Below, one piece after another: positions 25,158-34,470 of a DNA stretch of 64,000 nt. The position numbers and the translations under genes were made by a program. The DNA is taken from contig JABBOT010000080.1 in assembly GCA_016165875.1 (NCBI GenBank), positions 20,284,141 through 20,348,140 on the forward strand. Direction: 5' to 3'. Origin of the DNA: Acanthopleura granulata (lineage: Eukaryota; Mollusca; Polyplacophora; Chitonida; Chitonidae). Numbering within the stretch: position 1 is the stretch's first letter; each line of letters begins with the position of its first letter. Below the pieces are notes generated by a model. The model saw nothing but the letters and a program-made list of their open reading frames with translations. It was not told the DNA's origin and made no database searches.

Positions 25158-25883
25158 ATACAATAAATGTCCCAACAAAATTTCTTCCTTTGGTCTTCGA
25201 GTTCGGGACCATATTGTGGAAGCTAACATCAAACTGGAGGACATAGCTCCGGTTTCTTTTCCGGAGTCTCCTCCCTGGCTTCTTCCACAAGCTAAATTAA
25301 TATTTGATCTACGTCAACATAAGAAATCCGATACAAACGCTCTTACAATTCAGCAAAGTTTTGCTGAAGTAAAAGCTAATCATCCGGATTATAAATTTAT
25401 ATATACTGACGGGTCAAAGGATGAGGACAGGGTGGCGGCTGCGGCTGTTTTGGAATAGCGAGTCACCTCTCTTCGCCTTCCATCCTCGTCTTCAATTTTT
25501 TCTGCCGAGGCCAGAGCTATACTTTTGGCTTTATCATACGTTTCATCCGGCGCTGTCCAGAGAGCAGTCATATGTCCTGCCTTTTGGCGATAGAGCAAAA
25601 TAAATTTCAAAACCCGTTAATACTAGAAATATTAGCCATCCATAGAAAGTTAATTAAAAGAGGGAAATATATTGTATTCTGTTGGATAGCAAGTCATACT
25701 GGTATTCATGGAAACACAGACGCCGACAGGGAAGCGAAAGCTGCTCTTAATAAACCCATATCTAAGATTAAAATTCCTTATACTGATTTTAAATCTAATA
25801 TTCTTAAATACATTTATCGCCTTTGGCAGGATGAATGGGACCTGCAGATTGATAACAAACAGCATGCCATTCATAAAATATAA
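25158..25883 (+). pseudogene. LINE A ORF2, RNase H domain
   Basis: Degrades the RNA strand of the cDNA hybrid. Seen: FIYTDGSK (first Asp) in the frame to 25458, then after a frameshift FSAEARAILLALSYV (Glu), then in the next frame SLSCLLAIEQNKF after the expected Asp, and CWIASHTGIHGNTDADREAK (His and last Asp). All four catalytic motifs can be found, spread over three frames. A C-terminal Cys/His segment present in copy B (near 53725, CVGCDAQ) is missing: the frame stops at 25881 shortly before the 3'UTR. Confidence 0.82.
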
Positions 25884-26110
25884 ATTTTATTCTCCAAAAT
25901 AAATATTTGTTATAAAATTTCCTTATCATGCTGGTTTTCGAGTTTTAACTGTTTTGGTTTTCTTACCTGATTTTAACCCATGTCCGAACATTTTTGTTTT
26001 CTTCTTAATGTTCTCCAGTACCTGAACTGTCTCGTGTTTCCACCTTGTTCTCGCCACGATATGGGTGAGATATTGCCGATGTGGCGTTAAGCCATAATCA
26101 TTCATTCATT
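25884..26110 (+). other. LINE A 3'UTR and (ATTC)n tail
   Basis: Includes TGGTTTTCGAGTTTTAACTG, which is shared with copy B at 53953, and a terminal block with GATATGGGTGAGATATTGCC and GTGGCGTTAAGCCATAATC, followed by three ATTC repeats. The terminal block is the probable recognition end for the reverse transcriptase, since SINEs in this window share it. Confidence 0.8.
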
Positions 26111-26122
26111 CTAAAGTCGGTA
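26111..26122. repeat. Target-site duplication, right copy, of LINE A
   Basis: CTAAAGTCGGTA, identical to 20880-20891. Confidence 0.85.
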
Positions 26123-27018
26123 AGACTAGAAAAACTAGTTTTCCTGCAGTCAATTACGCCATATGCACAGGATGAATGACGCAATCATTGACGTCACATG
26201 ACAGACGAATGACGCTGTCAATGAAGTCACGTGTACATTGTAATGACCAGGTCCATGGAGTCTGTACAGTTGACACTTGTTACAGATATGATAAGGCGTT
26301 TTACTGGGAAATCCATGTTTCGAAACTCGGAGTAAGCCCAGCTTATTTTCAGCCTTACAATCTGTGCAATACCGGGAAAGTGTACACTCTAAGGAATGGT
26401 TTTACGGTTACTTTACAAATCCTTACTCTGTGGTGTAAAATAGTAACATAGTGTTACATTTGTTGCCCAAGTCAAGCTTATGCATGCAAGATCAGATCTC
26501 TTGTACACAATATTCGTGTCATAGCTGCGGCGACTCCATCTGAAAAAGTTTGACTCCCATAAGCACATCAGCTACTTTTGTGTATTGGCTACCTGTACCA
26601 CGATAGAGTCTTTTTACAGATTGTTAGCTGCATTTACGACACAATATTATATTGTTTCTGGGATATCCTTAACAGAGAAACTATAAATATTGCGTTGAAC
26701 CATAGAGGAACCTTGCTGCCAAGCAAATAAATCTTAAAGAGTTTACCAAGAATCGTTACACATTTTTCTTCGCATAACGTAAGGCGTGGTGAATTCAATG
26801 TTTGCATGATACTGCAACACGGTAAATCTGTCATCATACAGTTTTTTGACATGCTCAAAACATTTCACTTGGTTAACGGCTGACCGCCATCGTTTAAATC
26901 TCTCTAACATGCAGCCGCCCACATTGCGGACAGACATTACAGGTCGACACAGTAGTTGACAAATAGAAACGTTTCTCTCCAGTATGCAGTATGCAAGTTT
27001 CGACAAAGCAGAATTTGC
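26123..27018. other. Anonymous non-coding sequence
   Basis: No coding exon recognised. Frames of up to 91 codons (26176-26451) have no known domain. The repeated phrase AATGACG(CAAT/CTGTCAAT)GA near 26175-26225 looks like a minor local duplication. Confidence 0.3.
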
Positions 27019-27176
27019 TCATGCTGGCTTCCTCTCCGGCCGTACGTGGGAAGATCTGCCAGCAACCTGCTGATTGTAGAGGGTTTTCCTCGGGCCCTAA
27101 CCGGTTTCCTCCCACTTTAATGCTTACCGCCGTCGTATAAATGGAGTATTCTTGAGTATGGCGTAAAACATCAATC
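27019..27176 (+). mobile_element. SINE, head missing
   Basis: Plus-strand core from TGCTGGCTTCCTCTCCGGCC to the 3' end GGCGTAAAACATCAATC. The tRNA-like head is missing. It abuts the next SINE with no spacer, so one probably inserted into the tail of the other. Confidence 0.85.
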
Positions 27177-27177
27177 G

Positions 27178-27410
27178 AGGCCTGCTTGGCCGAGAGGTTA
27201 GCGCGTCAGCCCGTCGTAATGACTCCGTGCCTCCCATCAGTGTGAGACTGCGAGCTCAACCCGGCTTCCTCTCCAACTGTACGTGGGAAGGTCAGCCGGC
27301 AATCTGCAGATGGCCGTGGGTTTCTCCCGGGCTCTGCTCACTTTCCTCTGACTATTAAGCTGGCCGCTGTCGTATAAGTGAAATATTCTTGAGTACCGCG
27401 CAAAACGCTG
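27178..27410 (+). mobile_element. SINE, near complete, head type II
   Basis: Starts with AGGCCTGCTTGGCCGAGAGG (A-box-like TGGCCGAGAGG), then GAGACTGCGAGCTCAACCC in the B-box position, the core CTTCCTCTCCAACTGTACG and the end GAAATATTCTTGAGTACCGCG. Same orientation as the copy before it and opposite to the copy after it. Confidence 0.85.
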
Positions 27411-27423
27411 GCTTTTCCAGAAA

Positions 27424-27437
27424 TGCTGACCTTAGAA
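27424..27437. repeat. Target-site duplication, left copy
   Basis: TGCTGACCTTAGAA, identical to 27675-27688, bracketing the SINE between them. Confidence 0.9.
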
Positions 27438-27674
27438 TTTGATTTAATTTGATTGGTGTTTTACACCGTACTCAAGAATATTTCACTTATACCACTGCGG
27501 CCAACATTATGGTGGGAGGAAACCGGGTAGAGCCTGGGGGAAAGCCACGACCATCCGCAGGTTGCTGGCAGACCTTCCAACGTACGGCCGGAGAGGAAGC
27601 CAGCATTGGTGGAGACCGTAGTCTTTGTCATTGTGCTGCGATAGCGCGCTAACCGATTGAGCCACGGAGGCCCC
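27438..27674 (-). mobile_element. SINE, complete, head type I, with perfect 14-bp duplication
   Basis: On the minus strand: head GGCCTCCGTGGCTCAATCGG, core CTTCCTCTCCGGCCGTACG, TTTCCTCCCACCATAATG, end GAGTACGGTGTAAAACACC and an A-rich tail (AATCAAATTAAATC). The bounding duplications fix both ends exactly. The head is of a different tRNA type from the SINE just upstream, although the cores match. Confidence 0.92.
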
Positions 27675-27688
27675 TGCTGACCTTAGAA
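27675..27688. repeat. Target-site duplication, right copy
   Basis: TGCTGACCTTAGAA, identical to 27424-27437. Confidence 0.9.
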
Positions 27689-29384
27689 GTCATAATTTCT
27701 GTCACCACATGTTTGAACTCACATGTAACACTCTCACCTGACATATATCAATGATTCCTTGATATTGATCCTGAGCATTTTGTGGATTTGTTAAAACGGG
27801 CGTAGAAGCGGGCATTCGTGTACATGTACCAGCCATGGTAAATAAGGTAAGAAATAATAACCGGATCACGCAAGACTTTGTTGCTATTGCTTCTCATGTT
27901 CTACACTATTTAGAGTATTATGCAATCCGTCTCTTCTCAGCCCTAAACAGCCACACAATATACCGACATCGTGAGGCAAGCACGGGTTGACAGTTTCGAC
28001 AGTTCTGAAATACACAGAGTGGACCGGCATTTGTAAATGTGAAGGATTTCTTGACCGAATTTCAACATGTACTTAATAATTTGTCATTAGGCCAAAAGCC
28101 TGATCTATCATGGTTTACTCTCTCCATCATGGGCACGAAATAACGTTATCAACATAACCATCACGCTCAAATCTGCTTTATCTGCACTGGAGATATATGG
28201 ATAGAATTTATCTCGACGCATACTTTGAAATATTATATCCACTTAGTTAAGTTCAGTGGGAAGGCGACGGCATTGGCCAAATACGATTTTCTTTATCTTA
28301 TAAGATCTCTATTAGGGATTTCACCTACATTCGATAACGGGGCCAGGCATGACATCTGTCATTCAAACAATGCGTAATGATAAATGAGAGTTTGGCGCTA
28401 CTTGTACTCTTATCCAGAACTTACCGTTGCATTGCTAAATGTGGTAGCTTTGCTTATATGAACAGTAATTGAATATGTGCCATCAACGAATGGGTCTCGT
28501 GCTGTTTGCTTGCTTTCTCTGTCGTGTATCCACACAATTAATTAAGCCCAGTTTGTCGCTGTTTCTCAAGTATTATGAATGATAAATGGAATCTTTAACG
28601 AAATAAATTTACTTTGGAAATCGAATCCGCGCCCGAATTCGGCAGGTGTGAATGCAACGCGCCGAACACGTCATCAATCACGAATTCGGTTCTGGACCCT
28701 GACCGATTTCCGTGCATAGTCTGAACGCAGCTTAAAATTCGGGATGTTTCAACCGGGCCGACCTAGGGAACCGGCTACGAGTCACGTGTGCTGTGGAGAG
28801 CTTTTTTGTCTTGGTGACGCTTGCAGGATGGGGTCTAAAGTTTCGTACATTGTAAATACATGTGCATATGCACACGTGTGGGAAAAGGCTCGTTCTTTAA
28901 TATCAAGCGTATTTGTTGACTTAGTCCATTCTCTTGTTCACATTACTTTTCGAGATCTCTAAGACGTATAGGAAATTACAACCTATGTTCTAACCACTAT
29001 TAAGCTGTTCATATTATGTCACAGGCAAATATATTTTTGTTTATGATAAAATAATTCATTCACAGATCATTGCCATATTTAATGCTAAAAGAAAACTCAC
29101 GGCTCATGAAAGGTTTGTATCAGAGTTTCAGCACAACTAACAAGCCCATTCCATGTATCTTTTATTACCTTTTAAGTTAACTAGAGTAAATATAGAAACA
29201 TATAATAACATATAATAATATATAATATAATAATAATATAATATATAATAATATTTTCAAAGATAAAATATCCAATTAATATACATGAATCTACTTTAAC
29301 CATATTAAATGCGCCAGTTTGTCATTAACGGTTCTGCAAAAGTCATTATTTCTACACAAAATGCCCACCTTAGCCGACCAAAAG
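27689..29384. other. Non-coding sequence with a fragment of a dispersed repeat
   Basis: No coding exon recognised. The segment at 28020-28260 (TAAATGTGAAGGATTTCTTGA and GAAATATTATATCCACTTA) shares blocks with 50120-50300 and 56930-57030. A patch around 28625-28790 is GC-richer. Confidence 0.35.
29195..29256. repeat. AT-rich low-complexity run (ATAATA-type)
   Basis: About 60 bases of irregular ATATAAT/AATA repeats without G or C apart from one C. Confidence 0.85.
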
Positions 29385-29470
29385 CCCACATGAACACCTG
29401 TTCGTTTCGCCTTCAGTGTACAGGCAGTCCACATGAACACCTCTTTGTTTCGCTTTCTGTGTACAGGCAC
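29385..29470 (+). repeat. 43-bp tandem duplication
   Basis: CCACATGAACACCT followed by TTTCG and GTGTACAGGCA occurs at 29386 and again at 29429, with a few differences. Confidence 0.85.
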
Positions 29471-29799
29471 TAATCAACCACTATTTACTATGCTTTATGT
29501 TTGTTACTTGAAGTCTTGACATATTTCTTGACATATCTCATATCAGTGATGGGATAAATTGTAAAAGATCCCACCCACACCCTCAAAAATCGTACTTTAA
29601 ATTGTGACTTTAATCCATATTAGCTTGTGGCGTTGGTTTCGGGTGGTTAAGCACAAACGTTGCTAATTTTGTGGTAATTTGGCTTGACTTTTGTTTTATC
29701 ATGTGCTTCTGCACTCTCGAGAGAGCTGGGCCAGTTTTCTGTTAAGGCAGAAGATGAATATGTCTAGAGCAAAAGTGTCTTTGGCTACCGTAATAAAGT

Positions 29800-30115
29800 G
29801 ATATTTTAGGGCTCTGCACAGAATAGTCTGGAACATGTTGCGGAGTTTTTAACGGAATTTTTACATCCACTCAATGAGATGTCGGTGCTGGGAAAAAAAA
29901 CTCTTCGAAAACAAAATGATGGATCATGTTTCGCTGACCCACGACACGAATGCACACGAATCTCTAAATATTTTCGTATAGCCTCGTTTACCAGGGGACC
30001 AAACGCCATTTAGATTTTCACCCTTGAGGCCGTGTGAAAACCAAAAATTTTCAAGTTTGTTGTTTATATCACTGGCTTGGGGATTCGAACAAAGAGACGA
30101 GACATCAAAATATTT
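29800..30115 (+). repeat. Diverged fragment of the composite repeat (R2 part)
   Basis: The order GGAATTTTTACATCCACTCA, then ATGATGGATCATGTTTCGCTG, then GCCTCGTTTACCAGGGGAC follows 36120-36240 closely. Non-coding. Confidence 0.55.
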
Positions 30116-30139
30116 CATGGAAAGGTGGACAACTTTAAT

Positions 30140-31005
30140 ATCTCAATAAACATAGCCTATTTGAGGGCATGCTGGCTAATATGCGAATGTCTCAATATTA
30201 TGGAGAACAACTGACGAGAGTTAAGCTAAAACATCCACTGAAATAGAGACCTATGAATATTAACCATCTAACTTCCATGTTTAAATATTATATTCAAGTA
30301 ATGGATACCAAACCACTGTAAACAACAACAAAAGAAGAAAAAGAAAACTCCGAACGTAGTGTGATGCATAAGTTTTTGTGAACGTATAAAACACTAAACT
30401 ATGAAACATGAAAGCGATGGTTCTAGCTCTTCCGTAATTGATATTATATAAATAGCCTATGTGAAAGCAGGCTGCCTGCCTGTGTCTATATTGTGGAGAA
30501 CAACTGACGATAGTCAAACTAAAAATATCCAATGAAATAGAAACTTGTGACTATCGACCTTCTAACTTCTATGTTTAAATATTATATTCAAGGAATGAAA
30601 ATCAAATCACTGTAAACAAAACAAAACAAAAAAAAACGCCAAACGTAACCTGATTCATGAGTTTTTTTTGTCAACGGGATAAAATTCTAAACTGAATGAA
30701 TTCTAGCATGAAACCGATGTTTCTAGGTCTTGCGTAATTTATATTATACAGATAGCTTAGGTGAAGGCAGGCTGTCTAATATGTGTCTGTCTCAATTGTA
30801 TGGGGAACAAATCACGACAGTCAAACTAAAAAGCATGCAATAAAAATAGAAACCTATGACTACCGACCGTCCAACACCCATATTTAGATATTATATTCAA
30901 ATAATGGATACCAAGTCACTGTAAACATAAATTGCACCCCGCCCCCCGATGCTTTCTGATGCACACATTTGTGTACACGGAAAAAATTCTAAAAACAAAA
31001 CACCA
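30140..31005 (+). repeat. Tandem array, 300-bp unit, three copies
   Basis: TAGCCTAT/TAGCTTAG recurs at 30153, 30453 and 30753, a period of exactly 300 bp twice. Shared blocks in each unit: GGCATGCTGGCTAATATG or its variants, GGAGAACAACTGACGA.AGT, AAATATTATATTCAAGTAATGG, and AATCACTGTAAAC followed by a CAAAA-rich run. The third unit ends near 31003. Divergence between units is moderate. No frame is conserved, so it is not coding. Family unknown to me. Confidence 0.87.
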
Positions 31006-31294
31006 AACCGAGTTGTCTGGCTCATTCATTAATCATACAAATCTCTGGTAATGTGATCCAGAGACATGAAATGACACCACAGCTGTTTAACATTATCTTT
31101 GTTGCAAATTTATTTACTTTTTATCTACTGTCATACCGTTACTGTAGTGGTATATGCATTTATTGACCTGGCACACTAACCAGTTCCTGTACCTTGGGTA
31201 GATAAGTTTTTAACTTTGCATGCTCACTGTTCAGTAAAGCTATTTGTATACGTGTGTTCAAATAGGTCATTGCTCCATTATGAAAGACTGAAGA

Positions 31295-31542
31295 GAGGTG
31301 TTTTACGCCGTATTCAAGAATATTTCACTTGCATGAAAGCGACCAGCATTACTGGGCAGGAAACCGAACACAGCCCGGGAGAAACCAACGACAATCCGCA
31401 TCTTGCTGGCGGACCTTAACACGAAAGGCCGAAGATGAAACCAGCATGAACTAGAGCTGAACTCACTGCGATCACATTGGTGAGAGGCTTCTGGGTCATT
31501 ACGCCGCGCTGGCGCGCTAAACCCCTCGGCCACGGAACCTAT
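31295..31542 (-). mobile_element. SINE, head type II, diverged
   Basis: Minus strand: head CCGTGGCCGAGGGGTTTAGC with GCGCCAGCGCGGCGTAATG, a GAGTTCAGCTC B-box-like string, a core with indels (GGTCCGCCAGCAAGATGCGG) and the end GAATACGGCGTAAAACACC. No clear duplication. Confidence 0.82.
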
Positions 31543-32465
31543 CCTTCCCCCAACCCATGCCTCTAGCTTGAAGCAGCTGACCCGATAGTGGGACTGTGAA
31601 GCTGTTTGCTGGGATATGTATTATAATCAAACTAGAACCTGTTAGGTTTGGTAGGTGCCTGGTTATTGCGTAGAACAATAGCTGGATCATAAAGTGTACG
31701 ATGGGCTTGAAGCGGAAGTTTTATTTATGGCTCTGTTTCTTGTGGTCACACCTTGGATTCGGATGTTTAAGTGAATCGTACATATTGGAATGTTTGATCA
31801 GACTTCAACGCTGGGTTTTCACAAAAAACAAGCATTCTGGGACCACTAAACTGTGAAAGCAAGACAATCTTCTGGTTGGTCTGAGCTGAGAGAATAGCTG
31901 GGTCAAATCTATACCAGAACAAAAAAGAGATAATTTTTTTTGAAAACTTGGCGAAACAGATTAGAACTTGGTTTCATTAAGAAAAGTTACTGATCATGTT
32001 ATAAGTTTCAATTTAGAGTACAATAAACATGCATATGCATCAAGAAAGTCCGCGAAACTGCCCAAGTCCAAAATAGGACCAAAGTGTTGGAAATGGAAGA
32101 AAAGCTCGAAAATTCGGCGGTATTATGTAGGTATTTCACAACTTAAAAGAATTAAACATGGACAAATTACGTCAATTTATTTTCACAAACCAGCCCCTTG
32201 AAAACGTTACAAACGTGTGTGGTTTTAAAACGAGACAGTGTTGGTTGGCAGTTGTCAGAAATATTCCGCCTGTTGAGACTGAAAAGATCATTTGGGGACC
32301 ATAGGTGGGCTAGGCTATATGAACAAGTATAACAGTGGACTGCGTATTCAACATCCCCCCCCCCAAAAATAAAAAGAAATTGCTTAGATAGATAATATGA
32401 AATCCCAAGAGTTTTTAATAAACAAATCATAATTTTATAGGAAGACTTTATCTTGATTTTACTTT
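31543..32465. other. Anonymous non-coding sequence
   Basis: No coding exon recognised. The block CTCTAGCTTGAAGCAGCTGACC near 31560 resembles the tRNA-like remnants at 18.8 and 19.9 kb. A run of C lies at 32355-32364. Confidence 0.3.
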
Positions 32466-32724
32466 TATTTATTTATTGGATTGGTGTTTTACGTCGTACT
32501 CAAGAATATTTCACTTATATGACGGCGATCAGCATTAGGAGGAAACTGGGCAGATCTCGGGGAGATCCCACGACCATCCGGAGGTTGCTGGCAAATCTTC
32601 TCATGTACGGCCTGAGAGGAAGCCAGCATGAGCTGGACTTTAACTCATAGCCACCGCATTGGTGGGAGGCTTCTGGATCATTACTCTGCGCCAGCACTCT
32701 AACCAACTGAGCCACGGAGGCTCT
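32466..32724 (-). mobile_element. SINE, head type I, complete
   Basis: Minus strand: head GCCTCCGTGGCTCAGTTGGT (a good A box), GCGGTGGCTATGAGTTAAAG at the B box, core CTTCCTCTCAGGCCGTAC, end GAGTACGACGTAAAACACC and tail CAATAAATAAATA. Flanking TTTACTTTTA and TTCACTTTTA may be a 10-bp duplication with one mismatch. Confidence 0.88.
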
Positions 32725-32777
32725 TCACTTTTAAATGTAACCAAGTTTAAACTCATGATAAATATTCATATTTCACA

Positions 32778-33003
32778 ATGATCCAGGAGCCTCTTACCCG
32801 TGTGAATGCTGAGTCCAGGTAGGACTCTGGCCGACGTAGGCCTTCTTCCTCTCCAGGCAGAATTAGTAAAGTTTGCCAGCAACCTGCGGATGACCTTGGG
32901 TTTCCTCTGGGCTATGTCTGGTTTATTTCTACAAAGTATATAATGCTGGCCTTCGTCCATAAGTGAAATATTCCCTCGTAGGTTGTATAACACCAATCAA
33001 ATA
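32778..33003 (+). mobile_element. SINE, diverged, head-to-head with the previous one
   Basis: Plus strand: ATCCAGGAGCCTCTTACC, core CTTCTTCCTCTCCAGGC and TTTGCCAGCAACCTGCGGATG, end GTGAAATATTCCCTCGTAGG and ACACCAATCAAATAATAA. The 5' part of the head is not recognisable. Confidence 0.82.
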
Positions 33004-34139
33004 ATAAGTATTCTTTTTTAAGAGATATTACTGTTTTGTTTGAAATATTTATTCTCTACTTCATTCTTTCTCATGCAGTAGAAATGTATTTTACTTTGCT
33101 TCTACCATGGACACTCGAAGTTATCCCTCTGTGTCATTCCAGCAGTAATTTATGAACAAATTTTTTGCCTTCCCTTTTTCCCAGTTAAGCAAACTCTACT
33201 TCTAAATTTCCTGATGACTGAAAATCCTTACCACCCAGTGCTTTCTCAACCTAAGGCCTATAACACTGTTAATGATGCACTACTGACTTAAAAGCAGGAG
33301 AAACGTGGGGTTTTACTTTCACATAGCTCAGCTTAATTTATGAATTTTAAATGCCTTTTTAACTGGGTGATTCTTATACAGCATGCTGCCAACTCTAAGA
33401 GTGAATAGAGGTAATACACGACCCCAGTGCGATATATGATGTGCCAGATGGTTGCTAGAGCCTAAGCAACATGCATGTCGTTGGTGTAGCTGGGTAACGG
33501 AAATTGGACCACGTATAATGTGACGACAACAATCAATCGGGCGAAGAACGCTAATAATTAGTTTTGAAAGGTTACCTTCACGAATTGAGTTGTTTACGTT
33601 TTGATAACAAAGGAATGATATGCTTCACGCAGAATTTACATGGCGATTCCTTGAGCTTTTATATTTGTCCAAAAAAAAATCCTCAGAATTCGAGAAAAAA
33701 AGTCTTAGTCAGTCTGAAATTAACGAGTGGATCGCGTTGTTCGCAACAAACATTCTTTTCAATGTTAATCTGACAGAATCGCTAGAAATTCCGTCAAACT
33801 GTATCATTGAGAAAAAAGAATGCTTGCGAAATAGACTCAAATGTTATTGTCTATAAATTATTTTTGCCGTATTTCATCACTTAGTTGGGCTGTGCTATAC
33901 AGTGACAATGCTGCAATGGCGCTTACCTTGCCTAAATAGAAGAAAACATTTCAGAGATGCTAAAACACACCGCGGCAGTACACTCTAAAAGTGGAACTAC
34001 TTTGGTAAATCGGTGACAATTTTGAACCCCTCAGAAATGCCCTCATAGGTCTCTGTCCGCTTCTCTTCCAACCCCCCAAAAGCCATAAACGTTGTAATAA
34101 AGTCTGAAACATTACACCATAGAAATACAGGCACTTGGA
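33004..34139. other. Anonymous non-coding sequence
   Basis: Two overlapping frames at 33564-33856 (69 and 78 codons) have no recognisable domain. No repeat noticed. Confidence 0.3.
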
Positions 34140-34470
34140 GAGCTCTCTGAAATGCTTCTTCTACAGATCGTAATGTTTATGATCATATTACGTAACCTCG
34201 TATCTGCTCATCATTTGCGTATTTAAGGTTAATGTTGTGTTCAGTACTGGAATAAACCCGCTGTCATTAAACTCTTCTTGGACATGGTTTTATGGCTCAC
34301 CCTGAGCACCTGTTTCTGATTATTTTCTGTAACATAAAGGATTTCGCTTGCTCAAGAAGTAGTGGTCACTAAACGCCCTCCAGCATACAGACGCCTACAC
34401 AGAACTATGTTTATAGCCTCACAAGAAAGCGTGGCCTCATGAAGTTGTGTTACGATATATCTTGTCAGTC
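34140..34470 (+). repeat. Composite repeat, R1 part
   Basis: Shares, in order, ATGATCATATTACGTAACCTC, TATTTAAGGTTAATG, AATAAACC.GCTGTCATAAA, CACC..GAGCACCTGTTTCTGATTATT and GCATACAGACGCCTACACA with 43370-43640, 47330-47600 and 55290-55600. Non-coding. Confidence 0.75.

Larger units (their letters stand above)
20892..26110 (+). mobile_element. Non-LTR retrotransposon, I-group (Nimb/I-like), nearly full length, copy A
   Basis: A 5.2-kb unit flanked by an identical 12-bp duplication. In order: a GC-rich 5'UTR (20892-21517), a zinc-knuckle ORF1, an APE-type endonuclease, a reverse transcriptase with YVDD, an RNase H, a 3'UTR and an (ATTC)n tail instead of poly-A. ORF1 plus APE plus RT plus RNase H is the layout of the I group. 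Exact clade is not decided. Lesions: frameshifts in ORF1 and the endonuclease, a TGA in the RT at 24585, frameshift/stop in the RNase H, and two internal deletions relative to copy B at 51.4 kb (near 23533 and near 25880). The intact ends and perfect duplication mean it inserted as a full-length copy and decayed afterwards, or was copied from a damaged source. Confidence 0.92.

Noticed and set aside
33564..33856. Two overlapping frames of 69 and 78 codons
   Set aside because: Considered as a small gene, but no family match and no promoter or splice evidence.
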